Assembly (NCBI GenBank): GCA_013339895.1
Contig: JABACO010000009.1
Location: 5,734,891-5,798,890 of the forward strand
DNA: 64,000 bases
From: Ephydatia muelleri
Taxonomy: Eukaryota; Porifera; Demospongiae; Spongillida; Spongillidae
Reading direction: 5' to 3'
The translations under genes were made by a program, and so were the position numbers. The notes under the pieces were generated by a model that was not told where the DNA came from, made no database searches, and worked only from the letters and a program-made list of their open reading frames with translations. Below, piece by piece: positions 39,793-53,275 of the stretch (the first letter of the stretch is position 1; each line of letters starts with the position of its first letter).

Positions 39793-42700
39793 TTATATAG
39801 CACTATTGTTGATGTTGATTACAGCAGCTTCAGGTATGATCTGTGCAGTTCTGTCTCCGATAATAACTTCTCCAATAATCCATGCTGGGACCCCATCAAT
39901 GGCCTACACAAAAAGAATTCACGATTACACCACTCCCAATACAATCAACTTACACCATGTCTGTATTCCCCTTATTACACTGAATACATCATGCACATGT
40001 GATTATATAATGCTAGTTTAGATATGGCATGCATGGGACCGAAGTACAAGATACAACACATCACTAAGTGCTTATAATGCTGAGCTACAGGAATTGTAAT
40101 GCTCATTTAGTTAAATTTTCACTAACCATAAAAAGGAAAGCACAAAACCATCTATACAACTTTCAAAACATAGTTTAGCAAGTTTTTAAAAACATCACAT
40201 ACACTGAATATATGTTGCAAGTATAACCCACCCATCCCACCCCAAAACAAAAAACAGTGGTAGTAACAGGAACATTAATGTCAACAGCTATAGAATATAT
40301 AAACAGCTACAGTTATCGTCGATTGTACATGTGTACGATAACTAAGCATACCTCAATTTCTGCACAGAAAGCTTCTGCTTTGTCCCTAGGTAAGCAAACC
40401 ATCAATCCACCTAAATTAAATGTGGCAAAGTGAAGGGTTGAAATAATATTGGTGAACAACTTACCAGATGTTTCTGCTGAGTAACCTTCCCTCAATTTAA
40501 AATTCAAGCCATTTTGCGCAAGAATTGAAGCCACACGATCCATTCTGTTCAGTACTGAGAGTACGATTAGAGCATTAGATACATATCGGGTGTTTGTAAT
40601 TGATAGCTAAGGTTTTAAATGAATTATCTCTAAATAAGATAACCTAGAGCTACCCTGCTTAGCATGGCCATTGCATTTGATCTGACCAGAGTCAAGTTGA
40701 TATCCTTTTGAATTTTTTAAATAGAGTGCTCTCGGGTCTCATGGCGATCTTTGTATCATTACATTAAAAACTGTCAGAGTGCTTTATTCCCCTTGGCCTA
40801 TGGGTTAGTTCCGAAATCAGATTACCTAACATTATACGTTACGAAACCACAACATTACCGTCCAACTTATGTGTATAGTTGTTAATCATTGATTATATTC
40901 ATGTGGCCTTTCAAAATGTAGCTACCTTCATGTGTCGGATTATGTAAACTGATAGGACAGCTACAAAAATCAGTGAATATATAATTACATCACATCGTTA
41001 CCCCACAAGATGTGTGCTCCAAATCTAGCCATGCATCTCCAGTCTTCAAGAACTCCATCAACAACCTTCCATTGTACTCCATGGCAAAGTAAAGCATTGT
41101 CAGAATCATCTACTTCTTGCTCATGCTGTTCTGTAAGACCCACTGCTGGAGACGCTGCTTCTTCTGAAATTGAGGGTGGAGGGTGTACACTTGTGCTTAC
41201 CACTGCTGCTTGCATCAATGACACCCCATCCAGTTCCTTTATTCCAGACAGTCTTCCAAACCTTTGCTTTGCTGGCTGGCTTCTTCCCCAGAACTTGATT
41301 GCACTACACGACACGCGATTACCTGCCAACTAATAGTAGGAGATGCGCAAAACTAATGACACCATACGCGTTTGAGCTTATATGTGACGTAAAAATTAAA
41401 CAGAAACTGTCTTGTGCAGTTGAAAGTGCAGTGCAACACCTAGCCAGCGTCATGAAAGAAAAAGGTCGCAAGCGTCATGAAAGGAAAAGGTCGCAAGCGT
41501 CATGAAAGAAAAAAATTCCTGCTAATTGTATTGTAGGGTTCAAATGGCGTCGGCAAACATTCGCAGGAAGCACGACCCTTTGTTGGTGCGAAACGCATTT
41601 GAACGCTGCAGAAACAATTTGAACTCCATTGCTAGGGCTTCAGGAATTCCTGAGTCGTCATTAAGGAGGTATAAAATGAAACCCGAGCACATAGACACAG
41701 ATGCAGATGATGAGGAAACGGGGCTCGCAACTGCTGCTTTGTGGCTCAAGGATCGCGGTCTTCCTATGGACAAAGTGCACCTTAACCAAAGATTTGGCTG
41801 ACGCAAGAGGTGTTGCATTTAAAGCAAAATAATGGATTGCCTGGTTTGACAGGTTCGTTCACAGGATGTCAGTGAAACATGGCATCAACCTGACGCTACG
41901 CACTCCCAATGTTCTATCTCGCTTGAGGGCTGCTGCTGGCAATGAAGAGAATGTTACCCACTACTATCAATTGCTTCAACAGATAGTGCAAGACTACATT
42001 GATGTTTCAAAAAACGTAGTTAACTTGGATGAAACCTTTGTATGCTTTGATATGAATAATCGAGGAGTTATAACTGAACGCAATGCTAAGACCGTCTTCC
42101 AGCTTTCAAGCATTGTCGGGAAACAGTTGGAACACATCACAATTTTGGCATTTGTAACATCTGATGGCAAGTGCTTTCCTCCATTGTTCATTTTTAAAGG
42201 AAGTGCAGGGATGCCACGACGTATTATTCACAGCATGAAGGAGTTTGATGGGCATCCTCAAATATGTGTAACACCAATGGATGGATAGATGATGACTCCT
42301 TTATTTTCAGCATGCGTACATTCTTATCCCAGCTTCGTCAGGAGTGACCTTTTGAAACACATGGATGGTTTCTACTCGTTCTTGATGGCCATGGTAGCCA
42401 TACCCAGTTAGAATTTGCAAAGCTGTGCCGTGACTATTAAGTTGAGCTACCATGTATTGGTTTTTCCACCACACTGTAGCCATATCCTTCAACCATTAGA
42501 CCTCAGTTATTTTGGAATCCTGAAAAAAAAGATACAGAAAGCTTTTACTGGTGCAATTAGTGCTTGCCAAATTATCACCCATTCTGATGTACCTGCACTA
42601 ATTAAAGACGCTTGGCAGTTTGCATTTTCACCAGAAAAAATAGTAGCATCATTCAGGGATGCAGGCATTTCCCCATTGACTGGATAGAGTGCAGCAGGAA

Positions 42701-45700
42701 GGAAAAAGCTTTCTCCCCGTTTGGCAATAATGGCTGCAACTGGCATTAGGTCAGCGCAGTTAGACCAGTCTGAGCTCCTTGAGACATGATGCAAAGAGAC
42801 GCTCAGAATTGCACCTACACCCACTGACTAAGATGCAAAGGCTGGAGTTGGAGAACAGGGAATTGAAACAAGCCCTATCTGCATTGAAGATTGTGCAAAG
42901 CTTGCACCCAGAACAGAGGAGTGACTACAACATGCACGGTGATGTTGCACAAAGCTCACATTCGTTGTCCAGGAAAAAATGAAAGGATTATTCGAGCACC
43001 AGGTGCACAACATGCCACAGCAGATGAGTATGAGTGGATTGCACTGATGGAAGAAGAGGAAAGGAAGAAGGAACTGAAAAAGAGGGAAGCAGAAGAGCCA
43101 GACTGCGTGAAGTGCTGCGAGCAAAACGTGCACAAGAAGCCATGCGTCTGTGCACTGCTTTCTATAAAAGAGGGGGCTGCAATGTGCAACACTATGCCTG
43201 CCTGATGCAGATGGTGTCTTCCTATGTGGACGCCATCCTACTTTGTGTCTACATGTCCTTGACCTTTTTGTTATTGTCTTTTTAGTGGCTTCTTGTATAC
43301 ACACGCTAAATGAATAAGTCTAGGTTGCAGGATATTCGCCAAGAGAGGCGGATTATTGCAATATGGCATTCGATTGGTATTTTCTCTCCAGTATTAAACT
43401 TATGCAAGACTTTATTACTTTGAACTTGCCAAACGCTTCGACTGTGATACGGTATCATCGTGTATATGTTTTATAATTTTTAACACAACTTGTTAGACAC
43501 ATAACCAGAAATACATCAAAACTTGCCTTAATATGTGGGAGTACTCTATTCAAAGCAACAAATCAAACTTGAAACACTATGACAATTCAATTTTAAAGGG
43601 CTTTGTGTTTGTGTTTTATTGTCTGTGTTCTGTTTATTATCATCACACATACATATGCGTGGTTGTTATTTTCTTTTAGAGACAGTCTATTATGTATGCA
43701 TTATTATTATTATTATATTTGCAAGTCAAGTTCATTCTGAAATCACGGATGCAAGATATGTTCTGGAATTATTTTCAAGTGTTCACAATGGGTTCTGCAG
43801 TTAGGACATGTCCAATGCAGATGATACAACTCTATAGATGCCACTGTTTCATATGTCTATGTTTTAGAGCTCCAGTGTAATTCCTCCTTCCTGAAGATGG
43901 ATGAAAACTTTGGAGATTGTGTTGACAACAGTGCCTTTCCAGAGATTTTGAAATTTATTAAAAGGAGAGTGGATGAATACAACCAAACCTTGAAGAATTG
44001 GAAACCACTTATGCTTTCCTTTGGATTCGATTGATAACGAGTCTCACCTTGAATTGTCATCTTCTCTATCGCTTGTTTAAAATTGAACATACACTTCAGA
44101 CGTTCACAACAGTTGATGAAGCACATAAGAAATTAGGTTCAATTTTCTATTTCAATTTGCTGAAAGATTTCATTTGACAGTAGCCATTCACCCTGAGCAC
44201 AATTCACTTTGAAGCAGTTACATGCATGTCACACCCTTGTGACACCTCACAGAATGGGACAAAACTAGAGTGGTGGACAGCATCAAATGAAGAAATCTAG
44301 GAGGTGCTCACATTCCAATAAGCTATCCACAAGTACTACTTGATTTGTCACAAGTCACACTAAGTACCACTGCAGCAAATATGACCCGAAGTGCACTTTT
44401 CCTGCATGCATTTACTTCCTACAACGCAGTAGGAGGAACTGAATGTCCCAAAACATGCCGGAAATCCTTTGCTCTAATGGCAATAGAAGTGAAGGCTGAT
44501 GTTTGTTGTACAAGAAGTCATCTCCCATCTCAAAAAGCAGCAGCTCTTATGAAGGAAAAAGAGTTGTGCATCCAGTAGAGCTCCAAAATGAACAATTGCT
44601 GAAGGATGATGACTTATCTAGCTACCTAAAAACTCTATCATTTAGTTTATTATCTAGTTTTGTAAAAAAATATTAATTCTCTAACATTCATGTTGATATC
44701 AGTGTTATAAGCATCAAAAGTACGAATACAGGAATCTCGAAAAAAAAAAAAAAAAAAACCTGCAATAATGGTTATTTTGCGTTAGCAAGTAGTGCAGGAT
44801 GCACGCACTCTCAATCGTGGCAGAGACATTCTTAGAACCACGTCACTACACTAGGAACCTAACAATTATAGTATGAAGTTCATATAACATTTAAACAATG
44901 CAGGTGTAGCAGTTCTATAGAAAAATACTGTTAATTTTCGCCACCAGGGTTAATAACTCACTATTGAACCTGGTAACAATCCAGTTATCTGCATATTCAT
45001 ACTACTTACAATAATTATTCAATCTTGAATAACTTTGATAATAGATGGATTTGAATATGTTGATTGATGGTTTTGATATAACCGCTATCTATATTTTCCT
45101 AACTATTGTAATGCATAATAAAGAAATCAAGTGGTTAATTGATTTCAACCCTGAGTTACAGTTACACTGTATCGATCTACAAACACTCAGTGTGATTTGT
45201 ATTACCATTAGTGTCCTTTTAAAATGCATAGGAAGAGATTATAACTAACTTTTGAACTCCCTTCATAATTAAGCATATGTTCCAACCTACACCATCACTA
45301 AAACTAGACAATAATTGACAAGACTGAAAGATGCTGCTTGGTCTATAACATAAATGTTTGGCAACATATAACTAGATATGAGAGTTCACTTAAACTTGGT
45401 TATAGTATAAGTCTGAATTTAAATACTAGGCTGATTTTAAACAACACTGATATTGATACATTTAAAATGTTTAATATCGCAGACATACACACTGTATGCA
45501 CTTAAACAAATGGCCACTACGTATTCAAAAAATGTCATCAAGGCTTTGGTTGATATTTTCAAACACATAGAAAGCATGACCTAAGTTAAAGTTTGGCTGA
45601 CTATAGCTTTGGTCTTGGATCTATTATGTTGTGTAGTACAGAAGGCAACTCAAATGTGTCTTACTAGGCAAAAAGGAATGAAATGCCAACCTCAATCATT

Positions 45701-48700
45701 ACAGAACATATAGCTAAATGATGCTTGCATACCACCCTGCCATGAAAGGAACATACACTGCAATCTTATTTCTAATGAACTGATTCTGATTATTATGATC
45801 TCAACAAATATATTCATATACTACACATAGAAACATACTAGGAAGACTGTGTATTTTGAATGCAACATCAGCCTTTTGTGCCTTTGCTAAATTACTTGCA
45901 TGCCCTAGGATTCCAAAGCCAGTTACATCTGTTGCAGCATGAACACCTAATGAAATAATCATAATGAATACTTATGAATGTAACATGCAAATGAACGTAC
46001 CATACTTATGCATCAGCCTGGCACCAGTCTTATTCAAACGAACCATTGATCTTTCAGCTGCATCATAACCTTCGATTACTGAAAATATGCTATTCAATAG
46101 CATATTCCGTACAGGAGTTGTGTTCTATATGACCGTGCACACTAATATCAACTTTATGACACATGCAGCTACATGTGGAATACAACTGAAAGTACTGTAC
46201 ACAGTTTATTTATACTTTGACAGTTGTTCAATGATGATTTTTTTTTGGAAAAATGAATGTATCCTGCCAGATTATAGTCATCCAATAAAAAAAAGAATAG
46301 GCATCACTACAAGAATAAATACTACTTTACACAAATTAAAAAAGCCTACATCACTTGTGCACACACTGTAAATACAGTGCAAGATGCATATGTTCATCTA
46401 TGAATATAATGCAACATACATGTAACCAGAAAAAAACTGGGCTTCTGCTTTATTTAATTTCATTACTATGTCCACACCAAATGATTCTTACGTATTGGAA
46501 ATTGGATTGCCTATCATAGAATTACACGTGTAAGTATAATGTACATTTAAATGCAATTGCCGTCACATGTTTGAAAACTGTAAAAATAAGCATAAGTTAG
46601 GTTTGCTCGATAATGTCCATTGATTACATTAGCAGTCATACATATTCAGTAAACATGTAAATCAATCCATAAACATACTTTGCTCTTCTGTAATAGCATC
46701 CTTGATGAAATTCCACCATTTTGGCTGAAGGAATAAACAAATAAGCATACCTACAGGTAAGACTCATGATTCCCAGAACACAAGCTATTCAGCTAATGAA
46801 GAATTTAAATGGACAGCATATGTGCCTGTAAATGTACTAAGATGTGCACTTTTTGCTCGAGTGCTGACAGTATTTACAACAACAAATAAGTAAAGTGAAT
46901 ATTTAAGTGAATATTTTTTGTGTGCGCCACCTGTAGGGCAAATCGTATCCAAAACATTAGTATGTGAAGGATAATTGCAACGCATAATGCTGCTTGCATA
47001 ATCAATAGACAACCATAAAAATTACAGGCAACGTTTCATATTTTTATTCAGCGTAAACTGGATTGAACTGGTCAGTAATAACATAAAGCACATCAACCTT
47101 AATTATGTCACCTCAAAAATCAAAAAGGCAATACTCATATAATAAGCATAATTATAACAAAAGCAACATAGTATTTTGGTTGAAGTTTTCAACTGGGGTT
47201 CACTTTAAAAGAGATGTTTTTTCTCATTTCCCTAACCCACCTCCCAAAACACAGCTTTGTAAAATTTGGCTTCCAGCCTTGCTTCCAATGATCAAGTTGC
47301 AACATGTAGAGTTTTAATTTTAGTTCCTATGCAATCTTAATACCTAGATACAAGGGTTTTTTTTTTTTTCCTTTCATTTTTTCATGCACTGTTCCAGGGT
47401 ATTTACAAATGAGACTGTGCTGGAATGAAAAAACTATACTCAGCATAGAGTAGTTAGTTAGCTACCATTCTAACTAGCTGTTGTTATACAGATGTGAGCA
47501 GTGCCAGAAGCATTCACCAGCCAAACAGTTGAGGCCACCCCTGGTGCTGCTACCAGTGATAAGAGTAGCCATTTGCAGTGGATGTTGTCGGACCTTTACT
47601 GAGTAGTAGTTCCAGGAACAACTACATCTCCTTGTGGAATCCTCACTAATGACAAACTTACTTCAAAGCTGCTAAGCGAATTGTACCGGGATGTTTGCAA
47701 GTACATGTACATGTACATCTTTATATTGACTAGCCCGTGCCACCCCCAGACAGACAAATTTGTCAAACGTACAACAAATCATTAAAGTCTATGCTCCGAA
47801 ATACTGCCAGTGAAGGGAAGGACTGGGATAAGCCGATCCCACAATTGTTACTGCGAGGTACTCAGTCCTTCTATGGGCTTCTCACCTTCTGAATTATTGT
47901 ACAGTCACCCAGTGAGGGAGCCGCTTGACATCCTGAAGGATACATGGAGAGCTAGCAAGTGCTGTGATGAGAGCGTTGTTTTGACATTACTACAGAAGCA
48001 TGCAAAGAAAGAGGGGCTGAGCTCGTGCGAATGGGAATTGCAAAGATGGATCAAAAGAACGCCAGAAAGCAAGAATTTGCAGGAGTGTGTGTACTCATTC
48101 TACTTCCAACACATCAAGGACCAGAAGAGACTGGAATTGGAGCAAAGAACAAAGTATGATAAGTGCTAAGGGCAAAAAGAGAAAGCAAGAAAGTGGGAAG
48201 GATGCAGTGCAGCATAGTATATAAAGAAAAAGAGTTAACTGCAATTGCTATACTTCCTTGATAAGGTGCCAGTTGACGTTTTGTAGCCTGGACCTGTCTT
48301 CAGATGAGAACATGGATCTAACTCAGGGTACAGTGGAGCCTTACTCCAATGCGGCACCATAAACCACAACAACAAGGAAAAGCACTGCGTAATGTATACA
48401 TTTACATGTCAAGTACATGTTATTACCGCCACTAATTGCCACTTGAAATTTTTATACAACACAACCAACCTTAGGAAGCTGCTTTAGCCACTGGTATGCA
48501 TTAACTGCAATTTGCGTTCCAAGTGGCTTGGTTAACACGATCACATCTCCTTCAATAGCTTGGTCTGGACTGGAAGGAGAATGAGTACATAAGTAACTGG
48601 ACTGCAGGAAGAATGGATGCCTTGAATACAAGCTGTGAATTTGATTCAAGCATATACATCTACACTGTAACTATAGCCCTAAATGCAGATACCTTTGGGA

Positions 48701-50288
48701 CCATATTAAAGTGTCCTTGATTACCTAGGCATCTTATTTTCAGGGGTTTGAACTTTCCAAAGTAAAGTTGTATGGGACCTAGAGATAGTTCCCTATTTAT
48801 TGAGGTGTCCTTATTTCAGGGAGTCCGCATTTAAGGGTTTCACTGTAGTAGCTATGCTATGTAGTAGCTATGTTATAGTATGCTGTAGTAGCTATGCTAT
48901 AACTAAAGTGCTTTTTGTGCAACTTAATTCATCTAAACAAGTTGTCACAGGAGGTCTTAGAGAGAAGAAATTCACACCATAAGTACAACACATTGCAAAA
49001 TAAATGAGTGTACTTTGAATATTAAATGTACTGTACATGTACAGAGTCAAATCACATGCCTTTACACATGCTCTAACTACGACACTACTTTACTCATCAT
49101 GTGCTCAATAACATCGAAACCTCTACGAGCAGAGAGAACACAAATCCCATCACTAACGTCAATACTGCATTATGGTGCAAATGAGCTGCATGATGTTAAA
49201 CATACGCAAAGTGAACATACTTGATAAATTCTGAACTTTGACACACAGACGAAGCTACTCCTCCGATAATGATCCATGGATTCTTGACAGTCTGACCTCC
49301 ATTGCATGTAGTTCCAGCTTCGGTACAGGCATCTGTGCACCAGGAGAGCATAATCATGTCTAGACAGCTAATATCAATTTCACTCTACCCTCAACAATGG
49401 TTTGATAGCCTGTATGCACCAAATTTCAAGGCAAGGGGACTACCTATCATAACCTTAAAATGCTTACCCACAAATCCTTGTATCAGTAATGGAGTAACAA
49501 TATCAGTTTGCTTTTTGTTAAACTTCACACTGATTCCAAGCAACATGAGCATATTGTCGCACTCAGTCACACCCATAGCATACAAATCACTAAGAACGTT
49601 AGCACACGCAATTTTTCCCTAAAGAATAGAAAATGTTAGTCAGTAATGAGATCCTCCGTGGAGATGATTCAATGTACCAAATGAAATTTACCTGCATATA
49701 AGGATCTTCTACAAGTGGATAGAAGCTAAATAAAATCAGTCAAAGCCAAAACATGACAAAATTTGGAATATTCACTTAAAATTACAGGTGGATACAAGTC
49801 AGTTGTCTGGACAAGATAAAATCCAGGATGTCTCGTTGGAATAACACAAGAATCTAACCCCACACCAATGCCCCCTTGAATTGGTTTTGGAAGTCCTTTA
49901 AGAGTGTAAATACAAGAAGGGAGAATCAAATACAAAGAATGGACCTGGAATGAACTAACAGAAATAAAATATTTGAATTGCACCAAACAAGTCAAAACTA
50001 CTGTCATAGTATATGGCTTACCCTCTAGGAATTTGAGCAGCTGACAGAAAAAAAAAACATATGCAATATAACACACACATGCAGACAGATGAAGTTATAT
50101 GCCCACATACATCTGCCTGAGGGACTTTGCAACCTCATCCTTTTAACTTTATGGAGTTTCAAGACAGGTTAAATATCAGTTAGCCTCATGATAACGCAAT
50201 TAAGAGACCAAACCTCTGAAAAATCAGTGAGCACAAAATCTTGATCCAAGCCAACGTCAACAGGATTGAACCGCTGCCGTGAAGACAT
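39793..50288 (-). CDS. SEPHS2: Selenophosphate synthetase, selenocysteine-containing
   Basis: Makes selenophosphate from selenide and ATP, the selenium donor for selenocysteine synthesis in the cytosol. Fourteen exons join in phase to give 372 residues: 50,288-50,214; 50,146-50,111; 50,040-50,022; 49,895-49,796; 49,725-49,692; 49,618-49,468; 49,332-49,221; 48,569-48,470; 46,724-46,679; 46,078-46,001; 45,946-45,839; 40,554-40,465; 40,410-40,352; 39,903-39,793. Recognisable blocks are LKG-TGA-GCKVPQ at residues 26-35, [74 protein letters not shown] and [12 protein letters not shown]. The TGA at residue 29 replaces the catalytic Cys/Sec; it is the only in-frame stop, and a SECIS lies in the 3' UTR. 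The start is [11 protein letters not shown], just after a C-rich tract in the 5' leader. The 5.3-kb intron at 40,555-45,838 and the 1.7-kb intron at 46,725-48,469 hold transposon remnants. Confidence 0.95.
41544..43205 (+). pseudogene. Pogo/CENP-B-type DDE transposase pseudogene
   Basis: Antisense in a SEPHS intron. The N-terminal psq/CENP-B-like helix-turn-helix reads [20 protein letters not shown] (about 41,610-41,690). The DDE domain follows: [12 protein letters not shown] (first Asp, about 42,020), the second Asp block [10 protein letters not shown] (about 42,370-42,405, in a shifted frame) and [17 protein letters not shown] (about 42,465-42,515, third acidic region). A lysine- and cysteine-rich tail is at about 43,030-43,170. 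At least three frame changes and several stops interrupt it, so it is inactive. It retains more of the catalytic core than the element at 11,577. I could not confidently delimit its terminal repeats. Confidence 0.85.
47500..48170 (+). pseudogene. Gypsy-type LTR retrotransposon integrase remnant
   Basis: A degenerate integrase in several frames, antisense in a SEPHS intron. Blocks resemble the catalytic region (CGILTND, then [10 protein letters not shown] near 47,610-47,695 and a decayed HPQTD block near 47,740) and the C-terminal [20 protein letters not shown] (about 47,875-47,935). A charged coiled-coil-like tail runs to 48,166. I saw no LTRs. It is non-functional because of stops and frameshifts. 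Confidence 0.7.
48663..48845. mobile_element. Pogo-related MITE
   Basis: Ends CACTGTAACTATAGCCCTAA at the left and GGGTTTCACTG at the right. Inside, AGGTGTCCTTATTTCAGGGA then GTCCGCATTT is the reverse complement of the terminal region of the pogo-like element at 11,577. Both thus share one terminus family. It is about 180 bases, with no coding sequence, in a SEPHS intron. Confidence 0.7.
50135..50137 (-). other. Selenocysteine (UGA) codon of SEPHS
   Basis: Second exon, read TTA AAA GGA TGA GGT TGC AAA on the minus strand (L-K-G-Sec-G-C-K). The exon is 36 bases and in phase on both sides, so TGA cannot be avoided by an alternative frame. Family knowledge: this residue is Sec or Cys in active selenophosphate synthetases, and Thr, Arg or other residues in SEPHS1-type paralogues. 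Confidence 0.92.
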
Positions 50289-50674
50289 ATGAAAGGGGGG
50301 GGGGGGAGGGGGAATGCACATAAAAACTATGCAGGTGAATTAAGAGCAATGATATTGCTTGCACCATCGTGTGTTACGACAATTTATTAGTGAAATCAGA
50401 CTCAATTCGTAACTATTAACGACAAACTAATTTTAAAATGTATGAACCAAACAGTATCTGATAGTTCCCGATCCAATATGCATGACTTTTCTCCTCTTTT
50501 TAAAAAATGCACACATATGCCTCACGACGTATCTGAATAGACCAGAATACGTCCTTTTGTCTCCATCCGAGTCAAATGTTTTGAACACGAAACGAGTCGT
50601 TTACCTTCGCCATTTCTCTAACTTATTAACGTCACGTGCGATCACGCGAAGTTATTATTTTCAAAGTGTCGGAG
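50289..50674. promoter_or_regulatory. Divergent promoter region SEPHS / COX5A
   Basis: 386 bases separate the start codons of two divergent genes. It contains a C-rich tract just upstream of SEPHS on its strand (G-run at about 50,296-50,312) and an E-box-like GTCACGTGCG with CATCACGCG-like sequence about 40 bases before the COX5A ATG. I see no clear TATA box. A shared promoter is inferred from spacing. Confidence 0.5.
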
Positions 50675-51417
50675 ATGAGTATGTTGAGCAACCTACTTGC
50701 TCGTGCTGCTGTGCGAGTTAGCTCCGTGCGTGTTATCCGCACTCCAACCTGTAAGTTTACGTGTGTTTTGTACATCCACACTCTTCTATCACCATCGAAT
50801 ATCAATTTGCGGAAGGTTACTTGCTGCATCTAGCACCTCGTAACACACTTCGCTATCTTCCAGGGTGCAATTGAAAAAGGGCATAAATTCGCATATTCGA
50901 CCGGATTTAAGTCGACTTTATGCGTGAAATACGGTATCGGCCATTTTAACGCACTTGACCTTTGACCGGTGTTTTCATACTGTTACGATTCACATGTTAC
51001 TGCTTAGTAAACAATTATCTATTGTTCTGAGCGTTTATTTATCGGTTAAAAATTTTTTTTGTTGTTGCAGCTATTGCAGTATGCCGTTGGTATTCTGCCA
51101 AGAAAGAAGAAAGTGAGCAAGAGTTCGATGCACGATGGGAGGCGTACTTCAATCGTTCAGACATAGACGCTTGGGAACTGCGAAGAGGTCTTAATGAGCT
51201 TTATGGTCATGATCTTGTGCCAGAACCCAAGATCGTTTCTGCCATGCTGCGAGCTGCTCGTAGAGTGAATGATGTTGCTGTGGCTATTCGTGTTATTGAG
51301 GCTGTCAAGTCTAAGTGTGCTGGAGACAAAGAAATGTACTCCTACGTTCTTAATGGTGTAAAGCCAACAATTCAAGAACTAGGACTTAAAACTCCAGAAG
51401 AGCTGGGTCTAGCCTGA
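50675..51417 (+). CDS. COX5A: Cytochrome c oxidase subunit 5A
   Basis: A nuclear-encoded subunit of respiratory complex IV on the matrix side of the mitochondrial inner membrane. Two exons, 50,675-50,750 and 51,071-51,417, join after one base of a codon to give 140 residues (human precursor 150). The first 40 or so residues are arginine- and serine-rich without acidic residues (MSMLSNLLARAAVRVSSVRV), as in a mitochondrial targeting peptide. The mature part has the family blocks EFDARWEAYFNRSDIDAWEL, LVPEPKIVSAMLRAARRVND and PTIQELGLKTPEELGLA. The start was chosen at ATG 50,675 because the targeting peptide begins there. Its 3' end converges on the PTP gene, leaving about 200 bases between stop codons. 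Confidence 0.97.
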
Positions 51418-51618
51418 ATAGGGTAGTATTTACCTTTCATGCTTAGTATGTCAGTCAACTGTTGTATTGTTACATAACAGCATAATTTGTGTACGAAAGG
51501 AATAATATGTAGGGAAATAGGCATATGAATTTATGAACACAATTCAATGAGAAATATAATCTGTTAGACACACCAGTAATCTAAATCTTCTCAAAGACAA
51601 AAGTGCAAGTATTCATGA

Positions 51619-53220
51619 TTATTCCTTGAAGTTTGCGTAGTTGTCAAATGTACCAACATAATCAGCAATAACCTCGTGGCAGAAAATATACTGCTCCTAG
51701 AGAGAGAAAAGAACATAAGTCACTGGTTAAATGGACGAATACTATTTGTTGCTATGAATATACTCATCAAACATGGCTTAGTGGTTTAGGATATACCTAC
51801 TCAGTTCATTAACAGGTACTAGTTGCTGTTAGGTTTTAACAAGTATAGCTAATGCATCACAAACTTCTCAAAGTTACACGAAGTCTCCTACCTCTCATGC
51901 GACAACTGATCTATATTATGGAATGATGGACATTTGACTGGTACTGGAAAAACTGCACATCAACCTACTCAGTTGAACGCCTCTCCTCTGTGCTTAATAT
52001 CTTCTTAACATGGTAGATTGCATAAGCATATTGAGGTATGCATACTTACCACAGATGATACAAGTCCAGGGCACTGAAGACGAGCCCCTTTGATATACTG
52101 AAAAATATCTGCTATTCCTTCTGTCTTGATTCGTTCAAGCTGAGCATAAATGCCAATGAATGCACCAGTACGGCCAATGCCATCACTGATGTGACAGAAA
52201 ATGGAGTTATTATGACAACAGAACACTTGGAGTATATACACGTCTATTGCCCCTTGTGGAAAAAATTCATAATGAATGACATTCAACAGATAACTGATCC
52301 ACACACAGTTGTTGAAACACCATTCAATGCCTGCCATGCATGCATGCATGCATTGTACAGTGTATTTATCACCACTTCTATTATGAGATTGAACAATTTT
52401 ATAACCCTGGCAATATTGATACAAATTGAGGCATGTTCACAAAGAGTCAATTAGAACCATGTTGCTTACTTGCACATAACTGTAATAGAACGATTTCCTG
52501 AAGATATCTGTGCTTTTACGAGAACATCGATTATCTTTAGAATACAACTAGCTGTAGGTTTCCCATTCTCCGGCCAGGTTGTGCAGTGAAATTGTGTAAC
52601 TGTAACTGTATCAGGAACGCCCTATGGCGCATTGTACAGTGTGGCAAAGTAATGTCCGTATTTTATTTTCTGCCATCTACAGAACTCACAGGTATCAGGT
52701 AGTTAGAATCTGCGGTTAGCTCAATCTTTCTGATTATGTAATCTTTGGGAGCAGTGTCTTCTGAGACCAGCTTTACCTTCAACCTGCCATGAACCTCATG
52801 CTTACCCACTTCACGAGGCCAGTAGTAGCAAGACTCCTTGAAAATGATCGGTCCAGGGCATTAACACACTATCACCAAGATTATCATCACTTGAGTACAA
52901 TGCTCCACAATACAAGGAAAATATAATTGGTGTTACATCACCACTGTGAGCAGTATATACATTTATCAATGACTATTTACCTCAAACATAAAACAATATT
53001 GTCACAATATTAAACTACATCCATCCTTAACTATAGTTAGCTCTATTCCAGTATGCAAGGAATATAAATATACACCTTGGGTTTTCAGGACTATCGTATC
53101 TTAATCTCGCCATCTAAATTAGAATCCACTGCTACTTCTTTGAGACAGACAGTACTGCCAAAAATCTAACACACACAGAAGCACACATGCATGCACGCAC
53201 ACATGCACGCACGCACGCAT

Positions 53221-53275
<55 letters not shown>

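Noticed and set aside
50135..50137. TGA as evidence that SEPHS is a pseudogene
   Set aside because: All fourteen exons are otherwise intact and in phase, the TGA is at the known Sec position, and a SECIS is present.
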